Shown: positions 47,051 to 58,165 of the stretch, piece after piece | Layout of the letters: each line of letters begins with the position of its first letter | How positions within the stretch are numbered: position 1 is the stretch's first letter | Assembly (NCBI GenBank): GCA_010015655.1 | Contig: ML976694.1 | Location: 373,290-437,289 of the forward strand | Reading direction: 5' to 3' | Length of the DNA: 64,000 nt | Source: Bimuria novae-zelandiae CBS 107.79 | Lineage: Eukaryota; Ascomycota; Dothideomycetes; Pleosporales; Didymosphaeriaceae | Position numbers and translations under genes: made by a program | The notes under the pieces: generated by a model | Databases searched by the model: none | What the model was told of the DNA's origin: nothing | What the model saw: the letters and a program-made list of their open reading frames with translations, nothing else

Positions 47051-49697
47051 TCACTCTGCATTCACCCGCCTCCGGCTTAGGCTCGCGCTGCGACCGAGTG
47101 GAAAGCTCCCACCTATCGAGTTCCGATTCGAGGCGAACTGGGTCCTGTTTGCCGGCTCCAGTGGATGTTTGTCATATGCCGAAGAGATCTGGGCGCTAGC
47201 TCCGTACCTTCGTTTGCCCAGAGACGAGGTAGTCTCCCTATCACTGTCTCGGTAAAGAAGGTTGTTTTCATTTCCGTTCAGAGTCGTACGGCGCGCTGGC
47301 GCTGTTTGTAGAGATGGCGACGGCTGTAAGTCAGGCAACGGTTCTTGAGAAGTGTATTCTCTGCTGCGCCGTGACTTGTGTGCAGTACGCGTCGAGACAT
47401 TGCGGAAATCGGTCATCGCGCGTGAGGGTGCCCGTATGGTTGGGTCGTCGTCCTCTGGCTCTGCAGCACGGCGGCGATACAGGCTGGTGCCGGCTCGATC
47501 TAGACGGAATATCTCCAAACGAGATGGAGCTTGCGATTGCGATAGAGTTGGTGGCTCCAGACTTGCTTCGCGCCTGTTTAGGAGGCTGCTCCGACGCGCT
47601 TCTATGCGGCTCATTGCCCTGCTAGGACTTGGTTGAGTGAGGACATCACTCTCGGGCTCGATACTCTGGCGGACGTTTGGTGATTCACCGTTGATTTGGA
47701 GACTAGGGCGACGAGATACGGTGGCAGCTGACGATCTCTGCACGGCGGGGCTTATGAGACCGGTCTTGTTGTCGTGAAGCTCGATGCACAGATCTGTGAG
47801 ATTGCGGCACTAGTTTCGAGATCAGCATATGCACGGAGACAGGAAAGGTTACCAGGAAAACATACAAGGTGGTCTGCCTTCCGTCGGACCTGCCGGTCAG
47901 GTATCGAGGAGCCGCCCAAGATGTGATTGGTGGAATGAAAGGTCCCTTGCGGGCCGCCGCTTCCTGCCATCTCGGCCAAAGCAAGCGCTTCTGCAGCAGT
48001 CGCTTCCAGCGCACGATAGACTGCCGGCGACACATGCGGCTTCACTTTGCCCAATGCTTCGTGCAACAGGGGATGGATCTTGGTAGGGGTGGAGATGGCC
48101 ACCGTGGACTCGGACGTTGCCGGTTTCTTCTGCTGTTTTGGTGAGGAGGAGACTGTAGTGGCGGCGGTATTTGCTGTCCGTGGACGGTCGGCAGAGGCTT
48201 GGGCGACGGCAGCTCCAGAGGTGGCCGGTATCTTCCCACCCAGTTCTAACCGCTTCATCCTTGACTTCAGTTCGTCCAGTTCATCCCACATTGACGTCGC
48301 GGGTCCCGTGCTGCCGTGCGACTCGGTGCCTTCATATTTCGATCGTGCCTCAGGCGGCGTATCAACATGTGGGACCGGGGGGTTGTCGCGCGAAGAGGAG
48401 TGGTAGTGCAGATTCGAAGGCTTGAACGCTCCATTGCGATTGTTCGGTGGTGTCTGGAGCGCATCCGGTTGGGAAGAGCGTCGCCTGCCCGCTTCAAACT
48501 GTGCCAGGAAGTCTTTTGGAGACAGGGTGGAGTCCTTCTGCCGCGCCTTCACGACCTCGACTTGTGCTATGAAGTCTCTTGGGGAGAAGCTACTGTTCGT
48601 ACCAACGTGGGTCGAATATGCACGTGATTCTGGTTCCTTGTCTTGCACCAGCGAAGTAGCTGAGCGTCTTGTCCTGGGCGAGATCTCGGTGGGGCGTGTG
48701 CGTGGTGTGAAGACAGGGTTGGCAGGTGTCAGTGGTGACTGTTCCCGCGTGCTTCTTGCCGAGGAGGGAAGGAGCGAGGAACGCCGGTACTGGCTGCTCG
48801 CCTGCGTATCAATTGCCGCTGGGAACTTGGTACCGTTTGGCCTGGACAGACTGGACGTCGCCGCAGAAGAAGATGGTAGGGATGAGGGTAGGGATTGCCG
48901 GTTGCTGCTGCGGGCTATGCGCGACTGTGAAGAAGGGGTAAGCGTGTGTTACGACAAAATGATGTCAGTTGTCTGGGAAGCCTCCCAGGCGCGAAGGAGA
49001 GCGTAGATGAATGCGGACCTACCCGTACTCTGTCGGACCGTGATATGATGTTTGCAGTGTTGTCATGTGCACTATCCTCCGCAATGTTCAGGAACAGGTC
49101 CTCTCCGCCATCTTCTGCGCCCGAGGTGTCGGTGTCTCCATAGCGGCTTTCCGCGGTACGCCGGGTTTGCAGTCGCGGGCGCGCAGTGAATTCATATGGG
49201 GAGGTTGCCTCGCTGGAGCCAGCCATGCGGTCGGCCGAAATTGAGAACGAGCGGGTGGGTGTGTGGGTGTCTTGCTTGGGCCAGGTGCCAGACGCGCTTA
49301 TTGGGGGCCCGCGAGACGTATCGCCATAGGCTTTGCCGAAGGAGCTGAAGGAGGCTGGCGGCCGTCGAGTGCCTGGCGAGCGGGGCTCTTTCCCGTTCGA
49401 AGCTTGCTGAGGAGAAAAGTAGGAGGGCGTTGTTGCAGGCGTTGCAGTCGCCGACAATGAAACCTGGCTAGTCGGCGTGCGCGTGGGGTTTGAGGCTCTT
49501 CGCGAGCGCGGTGACGTGCCTGCCGAGCTCGTAGAAGGTAGGCGCAACAGTGAAGGTCGTTCCGACGGCGATTGATTGTGCGAATTGTGCGAATGTTTGG
49601 GTGTCGTTGCTTGCGCGTCAGCCATGGGGCGCGTCAATCGAGAGTGCGAGGTTGGTTCGGCCATAGCGCCGGTCGCAGTGCGTTGGCGCATATGCAT
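47051..49697 (-). CDS. Conserved fungal disordered Ser-rich protein (830 aa), three exons
   Basis: Exons 49697-49023, 48924-47866 and 47809-47051 join in frame through GT-AG introns to 830 residues. The first 380 residues are Ser/Pro/Thr/Arg-rich disorder. Two related copies of the motif F(S/L)(P)RDF(I/L)AQ(V/F)E occur in SFSPRDFIAQVE and TLSPKDFLAQFE. A likely folded core follows: WDELDELKSRMKRLEL, a short coiled coil, then HPLLHEALGKVKPHVSPAVYRALEATAAEALALAEMAG and DHLCRNLTDLCIELHDNK. The tail is again basic and disordered. I recall similar uncharacterised proteins in many Pezizomycotina, some named as LPXTG-type by automatic annotation, but no such wall-anchor signal is visible here. Function is unknown. 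The ATG at 49664 (MAEPTS) is an alternative start. Confidence 0.75.
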
Positions 49698-50916
49698 GGG
49701 AGACCTTTCAAGCTTCTCAGCTGTGCTACAAGGAACAGAGAAGATGTATCAACACCATGGACAAGCCGGCGGTTTGAAAATTGGAGATTGTGTGCAGCTT
49801 GAAGTCTATTTTGATCCCGAAACCATGTCGCGTTGACCGGCAATCCCCAGCCATCTCCTCTCGAGCGAGCTAAGACCCGCTCGCAACGCACTTTATGTCA
49901 CAGTCACCAAGCTACTGTCGCCATAGTTCGACGGTGACGTGCAGGGAGCGGCAAGTCCGGCTCAACTCAACATCTATCCCCATGTTCGTAGTAAGTCAAC
50001 AGTGTCCAATTGCTTTCGCTCTACTGGAGGCATGCTCCCTGGCCGCCTTTCTGCTATGGTATGCATCCCAACGTGTGCGAAGCACAGCTCACCGAGGTAA
50101 CTCATTTAAATCAGACCAACTGTAACACTGCCGCTGGTCCCTCTCATACCCGAAAAACATTTACTTTTGTCAATCCCTGCAATACATACCACATGGCACA
50201 TGCAGAGTTCGCCGTGCTATCACTGTCAGCTTTCGCGTTTCTAGGTCACACATCGCACCAAAACATTTGACGCGCGCCTTGTAAGAGAGCAACTTCATCT
50301 CCCTCCATTTCCCATCCCAATTACGATGATATTGTAGCTAGTACCCGCGTGTAGACTACTATCCAACATTACAGTGCACCACCCACGCGATAAGAACGTG
50401 CAAAATCACTAATTAGAGTTTTAGGTTTGCCCCTTGTCTGCGCAATGTGCATCCCCTGCCATTGCTACCACGAGGCGAGTCGCGGGAGAGTCGCGGTTGC
50501 GCTTGTCTGGTTGCAGCAGGTGACAAACTGAAAAGGTCGGTACAACTCCCCGAGGCGCTGGGAAAACATGGACTAGAGTACGGAGACGAATGGAACAACG
50601 GAACAACGGAACAAGACTTCGCTAGCCCAACGTTCACATCGGTGCGAATTCCATCCATGGCTCCCCGGCCCCGAAGATTCCTAGGGTGCCAGACTTCCAA
50701 GGTCCATTTTCTTTCACGTGATGTAGGCCATGTCTTGGCGAAACTCTAGTAGCTCGAAACTTTCGCCGCGACGTCAACATCCACGCTCACACAACACGCG
50801 CGCGCACGCATACACACCCCCACGGCCTCAACCTCCTCCTCCTCCTCCTCCTCATCATTATAACACGTGCGACATATAACAATAGCCGCCTCAAGTTATA
50901 CAGCGCGACATACACG
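49698..50916. promoter_or_regulatory. Divergent promoter region
   Basis: This 1.2-kb region lies between two diverging genes. CACGTG E-box cores occur at about 50716 and 50863, and a CCT-trinucleotide run at about 50831-50852 sits 65-85 bp upstream of the PRP45 start. No supported gene lies inside. Confidence 0.4.
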
Positions 50917-52730
50917 ATGTCGGTTGCCGCGACCCTGTCCAAGGCGCTCCCTCGACCGAAATACGACGCAGAAGAAGAACAGTTGCCTGCCCGAAACTCG
51001 CGCGTCCTCAGTACCGAGCGGTCCCTCACCACGCGGGGTCCTCCGCCCTACGGATCGCGCTCAGGATGGCGACCGCGGACCGCAGAAGATTTCGGGGACG
51101 GAGGGGCCTATCCCGAGTGCCATGTGAGTCTCTCTCATCTGGAGTGCATCACAAGTAGCGCTAATGTAAATTTCCAGGTTGCCCAGTACCCTCTTGATTT
51201 AGGCCGCAAGTCAGGCTCCGCATCAAAAAGCAATGCATTACAACTCCGTGTCGACAAGGAAGGGAAGAGCGATGTAGCCACCGAGATCGCACGTCGCGGC
51301 CATAGCGACTCGAGAATCATACACTCATCATTCAAAGACTTGATACCACTGCGACAGCAAGCAAACGCGGGAGAGCTAGATCTGGAGCGACCCAGCCAAG
51401 AGATGGTGCAAGCGACCAAGGAACGAACAGCGGCGGCTCTCGGCCAGCTCTTAAGTGGAATGAACCAGGCGCAGAACCCCAAGACGGTACGCGGAAGGGC
51501 GAAAGATGAACCGACGTTCGTTCGATATACGCCTACAGCACAGATGGGGGAGTCTCAGGGCAAGACTAGGATCCTCAAGATACAGCAGAGACAGATAGAT
51601 CCGATGGTAAGTATTCTCGGTCGTCTAACATCAAACGTAGTGCTAACCATGCATCTTAGGAACCACCAAAATTTAAGCACAAACGCATTCCTGGCGGAGG
51701 AGGCTCGCCTCCACCGCCCGTGCTGCACTCACCTCCTAGGAAACTCACAGCTGCCGATCAAGAGCTCTGGAAGATTCCTCCCCCCATATCGAACTGGAAG
51801 AATCCCAAAGGTTATACGGTGCCATTAGACAAGAGGCTTGCAGCCGATGGGCGCGGCTTACAAGATGTAACGGTGAATTCGAAATTCGCGTCATTCAATG
51901 ACGCTCTCCAGGCCGCAGACAGACACGCACGAGAGGAAGTGAAGCAGCGTGCTCTGATGCAGCAGCGACTAGCAGAGAAGGAGAAGTTGCAGAAGGAAGA
52001 GCACCTCCGTGAGCTCGCTCGTCAAGCCCGCGAAGAGCGCGCAACCCACTCGCGCCGCCGAGGTAGCTCCTCTGAATCCGATTCCGATTCCGAAGAAGAA
52101 GCCGTTCGCCGACGGGAGGAAGCGCGAAAAGAGCGGAGACAGGAATTCCAGCGCGAACTGCGGCAGTCGAAGATGGGCCAGGAAAGAAAGTTGCAAATGT
52201 TGGCCCGGGAGCAGAACCGCGACATTAGTGAGAAGGTTGCGTTAGGTCTCGCAAAACCGACTCAGTCCGGGGAGTCGATGTACGACAGTCGCCTGTTCGG
52301 CCAGTCCTCAGGCTTCGACGCCGGCTTCAACGAAGACCAGGCTTACGACAAACCGCTCTTCGCCGCGCAGGACGCGATCTCCTCCATCTATCGGCCCTCC
52401 GTACAACAGGATGACGGCGAAGACGAAGGCCAGACGTACGACCGCATTACGAAGAGCAGCAAGTTTGAAGTGCTCGGCCGCGCAAAAGAAGGGTTCAAGG
52501 GGGCGGATTTGCAGGAGCAGCGGTCGGGGCCGGTGCAGTTTGAGAAGGATAACGGTCTATCCGCAAGCTTGCCAAGCACCAAAGTCAAAGTTGAAGAGAA
52601 CGATCCGTTCCAGATCGATGCGATGATCAAGGAGGTGCGGAAAGAGAAGGCGGGCGAGAAGCGGCACGGGGTGCAGGAGCCAGAAGGGCGTTCGGCGAAG
52701 CGCGCAAAGGTCGAGGATGACAGCGATTAG
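50917..52730 (+). CDS. prp45: Pre-mRNA-splicing factor PRP45 (SNW1/SKIP family)
   Basis: Exons 50917-51123, 51178-51606 and 51660-52730, with introns of 54 and 53 nt, give 568 residues. The SNW domain is plain: the signature ISNWKNPKGYTVPLDKRLAADGRG follows a Pro-rich GGGGSPPPP segment, with DVTVNSKFASFNDALQAADR after it. Next come a long charged helix (EEVKQRALMQQRLAEKEKL), an acidic Ser/Glu stretch and a second helical region rich in Arg and Glu. SNW proteins join the spliceosome with the Prp19-associated complex and stay through catalysis (known of the family). The tail RSAKRAKVEDDSD resembles an NLS followed by an acidic end. The gene is complete and convergent with TAF11. Confidence 0.95.
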
Positions 52731-54114
52731 GACTCTGCTGTTGGGATGAGCGTTTGATTGGAGAGCAGTCCAGGTCATGGAGTTCTGGTTGGGTGTGTGT
52801 ATAGGGCGGCGTTGGGCATCGGGACCGACGATAAGGGATAGCGAGAATGCATATTAGATACCACGTTTCTACTCTCGTTCACTGCATCTCAATCACTTCT
52901 AGTTGATATGGCTCAAGTGTGGATATTCGTGCGGTCTTGGATCTTGAGAAAACAGCTGTGGGTGCGGGGTCCATGTTCTGCAACGTGACATCCCCAGATC
53001 AGGCACAGAACTATGCGCCCACTCACAGAACACATAGGCAGTGCAATTATCTCCCAACCCCAAACTTAGCTAAAATTCATGTTCTGAGACGATTTATTCG
53101 TCTTTGATGCCTCGCGAAGGATTTCGTGGACAAAGTCGCACGTGGCATTTCTACTAGGAACGAAAATAGCACTGTACTCGGTCTCCCTGCGCACGGGTCG
53201 AAGTTACTAATCGTAACACTAGGATATGAGACTTAGTGTGCGGAGCAGTAATTATGTGAAATTCAACAGCGATTGAAGGTGTTGTGGTGATGTTGTGATT
53301 TTTCTAATGGTTTAGTACCGTACTTTACACGGGAAAATGTACTAAGTGGTCTCGAAATCCATGCAACTCCACAACCACCGCGGACATAATCGTAAACTTA
53401 CTACACAGGTTGATACCGTAGGAAGCAAGATCTGATATATTCCAAGCAGAGCGTGCAGGCAATCCTTCTCGTCTAGTGAAAAGTTCGACATTTTTGTATA
53501 CTAATTCATTTCGACTTTCATCGCACAGCTCCGATATCACACACTCATCTCTCGGTCACCCCATCGCTTCAGTACACAAAATCATACCATCAAAAGAATA
53601 GAAGACTAATATGCATATGCGCATTGTACCAAGTATGGGTATCAAAAGCTAACACTACTCCCAAACGCCACGCTATGCACCACCCTTATACACCTACACT
53701 AAAACCCAAAACCATGAAATTGTATAGATACCTGAGTCATTAGTAGACATACGGGCCGTATGGTCTGTTTCATATAAGCCCGAGCTGGGAGACGAAGTGG
53801 GTTACTGTCGAATGTCGGAGGGGTCTGGGTAGGGAGGATGTGGGTTGGGCAGAGGAAGGAAGTTCGGGTCGGAGTCTCAGTGAAGGCCTCACATAGTGGC
53901 CTTTGCAGATTCCGCTGGAGATGCTGAGGAGGTGCGTCGGACATGTTGGAGTTGAAGATGCTGGTTATCGGTGTTGTTGTGCGCAACGATGAGTCGACCG
54001 CTGGATTGAGGGGACGAAGTAGAATTCCCATTGGCTGTGAGACATCCTCTCCGGAATCACAGCAAGTCTGCAGTCGCCGATTCCGCATATCCACCACATG
54101 CCGCCGACTTCGCC
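52731..54114. other. Convergent intergenic region, no supported gene
   Basis: This 1.4-kb stretch lies between the 3' ends of PRP45 and TAF11. ORFs at 53325-53540 and 53699-54118 on the minus strand and 53943-54500 on the plus strand are featureless; the last is mostly the antisense of TAF11. Confidence 0.5.
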
Positions 54115-55125
54115 TCAACGAAACAGCCTCCTCCCACCCGTCCGCGCCAACGTCCTCTCTGGACCCTCCAAGCTCAGCCCCGCGAACCCAGCGCCACCAC
54201 CATCACGATCCCTCTTATACCGCCTCAGCGCCTCCCGCAGATGGGCGGGCGTCAACGGGCCCTTGTCCTCCTCCTTCAACCGGTCTTGTAGACTCACATC
54301 GCGCGGGATCTCCTTCCAGAAGTCCATATTTGCCACGGTGTCATGCGGGTGCAGGTGGGCGTTCTGAAGCTGCTGGCGATTCGGCTTGCTCGTCGGCCGA
54401 TGTCCAAACGGCTCCTGCAGACCCTGCTGTAGGATGTTCGGGGGCATATCCGGATTCGGCATGTGTGTGCGCGCAGCGGCCCACTCGTCGCGCACCGTGA
54501 GGGCGCGGTCGATCAACTCGCCGACGAAAGCTTTGCTGTACGATTTGACGGCGAGTATGACGTTCGGCGGGACGGACTGGCTGAGGGTCTGGTTGACTAG
54601 CTTGCGCACCATGGCCGTCTTGAGCTGGACGCGGCGGTACACGGCGTAGGCATCTTGCTGCGAAGGGTCCATGGCCATCACCAGCAGACGCTCGTTGTGG
54701 GCGGCTTGTTCCCTGGCTGCTGCGGAGGGGCGCTCGCCTTCGACACCTTCCTCGCGCTCCTCGCCGTAGTCGTCGTCTGCTTCATCGTCTTCTTCGCCTT
54801 CTGCGCCCGCTGCGCCATTTAAAGAGCCATTGTCGGGTTGGGCGCCGCGGACAGAGCTGCCGGCGATGCTGGCGCCGTCGTCATTCTTGCGCTTTCGCTT
54901 CTTGCCGCCGCCGCCGTTGGCAAAGGATGCCGTGTCGATGCTTCCGACCGAGGGTGAGCGGCTGTGACGGAGAGGCGAGCCTACGCTGGTTTCATTGTCG
55001 GGGTCGAAGGAGTTGCGGAGGTTGGAGGGCTTGCGCTTCTTTACTTGTGAGGAGACGCTGGAGATGGAGCCGCGTTTGCGAGGATTGGGCACGTTGATCT
55101 GAGGAATGTGCGGCGGAGACGTCAT
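54115..55125 (-). CDS. TAF11: TFIID subunit TAF11
   Basis: An intronless 336-residue protein. The N-terminal 145 residues are disordered, with basic stretches (KKRKRK at about 75-80) and an acidic run at 109-131. The TAF11 histone-fold domain spans about 158-305: AYAVYRRVQLKTAMVRKLVNQTLSQSVPPNVILAVKSYSKAFVGELIDRA forms the first helices, and LTPAHLREALRRYKRD forms the final part, with an insertion rich in Pro, Gln and His between them. TAF11 pairs with TAF13 in TFIID and contacts TFIIA-TBP at promoters (known of the family). All conserved parts are present. Confidence 0.93.
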   Translation of the reverse strand: MTSPPHIPQINVPNPRKRGSISSVSSQVKKRKPSNLRNSFDPDNETSVGSPLRHSRSPSVGSIDTASFANGGGGKKRKRKNDDGASIAGSSVRGAQPDNGSLNGAAGAEGEEDDEADDDYGEEREEGVEGERPSAAAREQAAHNERLLVMAMDPSQQDAYAVYRRVQLKTAMVRKLVNQTLSQSVPPNVILAVKSYSKAFVGELIDRALTVRDEWAAARTHMPNPDMPPNILQQGLQEPFGHRPTSKPNRQQLQNAHLHPHDTVANMDFWKEIPRDVSLQDRLKEEDKGPLTPAHLREALRRYKRDRDGGGAGFAGLSLEGPERTLARTGGRRLFR

Positions 55126-56028
55126 GCTGGAAGGCGAGTTTCGGCGGTAGAGGGAGGGAGTCTCGGGGTGTGAGATAGCTATGGGTGAGTATGCTTCGGT
55201 GAAGGCTCTTTTGGGGTGAGGCAGAGAACGCGACGTGGGGGCTTCGATGCGCGCCGCTACGTGAAAACGGCGCTAGTAACGCGGTCGTCTCTCACCACCT
55301 GAGCATCACTGCATCTATCGTCTGATCCCGGAGCGCGTATCGCTTGGAGCTGTAGCTGTATATAAACTCTCGCCTCTCCTTCTTCCCTTCTCTCTACACC
55401 TTTATACATTCTCCTAAGAGGCTAAAAAGCATCGCTCGAAGGTAGCATGTGTGACGTAGCCCTAAAACATATCAGCCATATGCTATGTGGAGCATAGCTG
55501 CGCGTTCAAAACCGCTGCTATTCAAACACATGTGCCTGCGATCGACGCTTTCGAAGATCAAATGCACGGAGATGGTCATCATCATCATGATCACAGTCCC
55601 TGGTCTCTACTGTGGCACAGACCTGTAGTTTTGGATATAAATATCTCAGAGTGAGGAGGCAGGACGGTACACACCATCTATCCTCCTCAAAGGGACTTGA
55701 ATTGCCGGTCTTCATATAAATACCCCTCCTTTCAATTCAATAAATAAGAACCACGCCTGAATTTCCTTCCAGGAGTGTTGACACAGATAAATACCCGTCC
55801 ATATCTTCCCTCGTTCCCCACAACCCCCACAGTTCTTGGCCTTTCTACAAAGTTTAAAAAACCCTGTGAGAGGGTTCGAATGTGGCAGGGGTGGAAGTCT
55901 AAAACCACCATGGCGAAGACCATGAGATTGCAATTCGAGAACTGCCATCATGTTCCAAACTTTCTCATCATCAAGATATGTGTTCTTTGGACCGCCAGGT
56001 ATGCGCGATGACCATCATCATCACACTG
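55126..56028. other. Upstream region of TAF11, no supported gene
   Basis: A 0.9-kb gap up to the Fot1/Pot-type transposon. A CT-rich tract lies at about 55372-55410. ORFs here are short and overlapping. Confidence 0.45.
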
Positions 56029-56030
56029 TA

Positions 56031-58165
56031 CTACCGTTCCTTGGCAGTCAATGCGCGCAGTCAGTCAACGCGCGCCCTCCGCATCTCCGCGCCGCCAACA
56101 AAATATAGTATAGAGCTCTCTACAATAGTTTTTATTGCAGGATTTTTTGGTGTTGAGTGCGACTGAGTATATTGAATATGGCCAGCTTGTAGTATTTACA
56201 AATATCGCGTTGGTGTTTTGATTGTTCGCCCACTGCGCGAGGAGAGCTGTGAGGGCGTTGGCGTCGCCCTCTCTACTTCAACAACCCTCTGAGGCGTACG
56301 CGGAGGCTTGTTTTTGTGCGTTCTTCGAGGAGTTGACAGAAAAGTACGCTGATTTCCTATTTGGGAAAGCTTAATACGATTTTTGAGGCGCTTTTTGGCT
56401 ATACGAGCTTGTTTGCGGAGAGCTTTTTGAGAGTCCTTCTCAGCTCTCTCCCTCGCGCGCCTCTTGAGCTTGCGCGCGCGCAATACGCCTCTCTGCCTGC
56501 AAACGTTGTTTGAGCTCCTTATTTGATCTCTGTATCTCCTTTTTGCGTGCTTTTTGGAGTAGCTCCTCTTGTTTATCCGCCTCTTGTTGAGCAAGAGCGT
56601 CGCGAGCTCTCTGTACGCGGGCGGGCGACCAGAAAACAGCTCCTCCATGCCACTCCTCAGGTTGTAATAAGGGCAACGCCTTGCCCTTGGTTTTGCGACG
56701 TTTCTGATTGGCGAGGGCCTCTCGTAGGCCTTTGTTCTCATCCTTAAGCAGTTGATTTTGTACGGAAATTGAGTGTATAGTAGAGCTGAGCGTGCGCGCT
56801 GCTCTATCGGCGATATCGCTGACGGTGGAGCGTAGTAGTCTCTCAATTTTGCGCCAATCTGACGCGCTGAGTACTGAGAGAGAGCTCTCTCGCGACGAGT
56901 GCCTTGGTGGAGGCTGATTGTTGAACCTTTCGAGTATATGAGTCGGGTCTTGCGGCCAAATCCCTGTACCCGTAAAAGCCTTTACAATCAATTGCGGAGT
57001 AGTACAACTGGCCCAGGCCTTCCAGAAGAGAGGGAAGAAGTCTCTTTTTGCCACTGTTGATAGTCCCTGGCACCTGAGCAAGTATGCCGCCAACTCGTTG
57101 GTGTACGCTGTAGAGAGAGACTTGAAAATACAAACGTCGAGAGGCTGCAACGTGTGGGTAGCGTGAGGAGGAAATACCGCAAGGAGAATCTTGTTCTGGT
57201 CGCAGTAGTTGATAAAATCCATAGTAACGTGAGATCCATGGCCGTCAAGTATCAATAACCGATATTGTCGTCGCGCTTTTTGTGTGGTACAGCGATCAAA
57301 CACCTGCTCGAGCCAGCCAACGCCAACCTGATTGTTTGACCACCCAGAGGTTGTTGACGTGATAAATATGCCGTGATTCTCGTCAATTTCTTCTACCCAG
57401 CTTGATTGTAGGCTCTCATTATCAGACTGATAAATGAGGGCTGGCGCAACGAGAGAGCCGTCGGCGCAAATACATGCCAATACTGATATCCACTCGCGCG
57501 ACCCGTCCTGTATACTTTGCTGTACTTGTTTGCTCTCAAATAGAGCCCTGCTGAAGATCCGTTTGGTGCGCCCAGTGATCCCAAGGAGAAAGCCTTTCTC
57601 ATCCATATTGTACGTTTGTTCAGGTTGTATGCCGTATTTGTTGATTCTGTCGTACAAAAGTTGAAAGTAGAGCTCATATTTGCCCTTTGCATCAGCGTTG
57701 TGGCGATTGGTATCAAGCCCTGTTGACCAGCGCGATATGAGGTCCTCTTTGTAGCGCTGCACAAAGCGACTGACCCAGCTCATTGAGACCTCCTTGTGAG
57801 CAATATTTGACGCGAAATTTCTCATCATATGGCGTGTAGGAGGTAGCCCACGCTCAGTCAGTTGGTGTATGTATTGTAGGAGCTCTCTCTCTTGGTTTGG
57901 GTGGAGATTTCTGCGATTCTTGTCGGCAACTTGACGCGCTTGTGATGCGCGTTGGTGCCGCCGGGTCAATGTAGAGCGCACAACACTAAATCTTTTTGCG
58001 ATTTCTGTATACGTAAAATGTTCTCCTGGTTCTAGCGATTCGATTGCTTGTAATGCGGCGTCAATTGGATCCATATTGGTGTAGTGGTGTAGGTGCAAAG
58101 TTTGGTGTTGTATCGCGCGCGCGCGCGTTGACTGACTGCGCGCGTTGAGTGCCAAGACACGGTAC
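56031..58165 (-). mobile_element. Fot1/Pot-type (pogo superfamily) DNA transposon, un-RIPed
   Basis: The element lies between TA dinucleotides (56029-56030 and 58166-58167), the usual target duplication. Terminal inverted repeats of about 50 bp are imperfect at the outer end: left CTACCGTTCCTTGGCAGTC and right (reverse complement) GTACCGTGTCTTGGCACTC, then both share GCGCGCAGTCAGTCAACGCG. It carries one transposase gene on the minus strand. Composition is normal with no RIP, in sharp contrast to the DNA beyond 58380. It abuts a second related element in inverted orientation. Confidence 0.88.
56440..58074 (-). CDS. DD35D transposase (Fot1/Pot family), C-terminus frameshifted
   Basis: Starting at the ATG at 58074 (MDPIDAALQAIESL), the frame runs 544 residues. 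Order: N-terminal psq-type helix-turn-helix (FTYTEIAKRFSVVRSTLTRR), CENP-B-type HTH (LPPTRHMMRNFA...SWVSRFVQRY), and the DDE catalytic domain with D158 (YNMDEKG), D277 (LILDGHGSH) and D313 (LQPLDV). The last two are 35 residues apart, the DD35D signature of Fot1/Pot elements. All three catalytic residues are present. After about residue 540 the frame closes early. A second frame (minus strand to 56196) continues with a charged, coding-looking tail ending IKTPTRYL, so a 1-base insertion or 2-base deletion near 56450-56480 has probably cut the protein. Both GCGCGC and GAGAGA runs there are slippage-prone. Whether the shorter protein works is unknown. Confidence 0.85.
   Translation of the reverse strand: MDPIDAALQAIESLEPGEHFTYTEIAKRFSVVRSTLTRRHQRASQARQVADKNRRNLHPNQERELLQYIHQLTERGLPPTRHMMRNFASNIAHKEVSMSWVSRFVQRYKEDLISRWSTGLDTNRHNADAKGKYELYFQLLYDRINKYGIQPEQTYNMDEKGFLLGITGRTKRIFSRALFESKQVQQSIQDGSREWISVLACICADGSLVAPALIYQSDNESLQSSWVEEIDENHGIFITSTTSGWSNNQVGVGWLEQVFDRCTTQKARRQYRLLILDGHGSHVTMDFINYCDQNKILLAVFPPHATHTLQPLDVCIFKSLSTAYTNELAAYLLRCQGLSTVAKRDFFPLFWKAWASCTTPQLIVKAFTGTGIWPQDPTHILERFNNQPPPRHSSRESSLSVLSASDWRKIERLLRSTVSDIADRAARTLSSTIHSISVQNQLLKDENKGLREALANQKRRKTKGKALPLLQPEEWHGGAVFWSPARVQRARDALAQQEADKQEELLQKARKKEIQRSNKELKQRLQAERRIARAQAQEAREGES

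Noticed and set aside
53943..54500. 185-aa plus-strand ORF
   Set aside because: Most of it is the antisense of the TAF11 histone-fold exon.
55850..55890. GGTTCGAAT resembling a tRNA B box
   Set aside because: Flanking bases do not form a T stem, and no A box or acceptor stem fits at the right distance.
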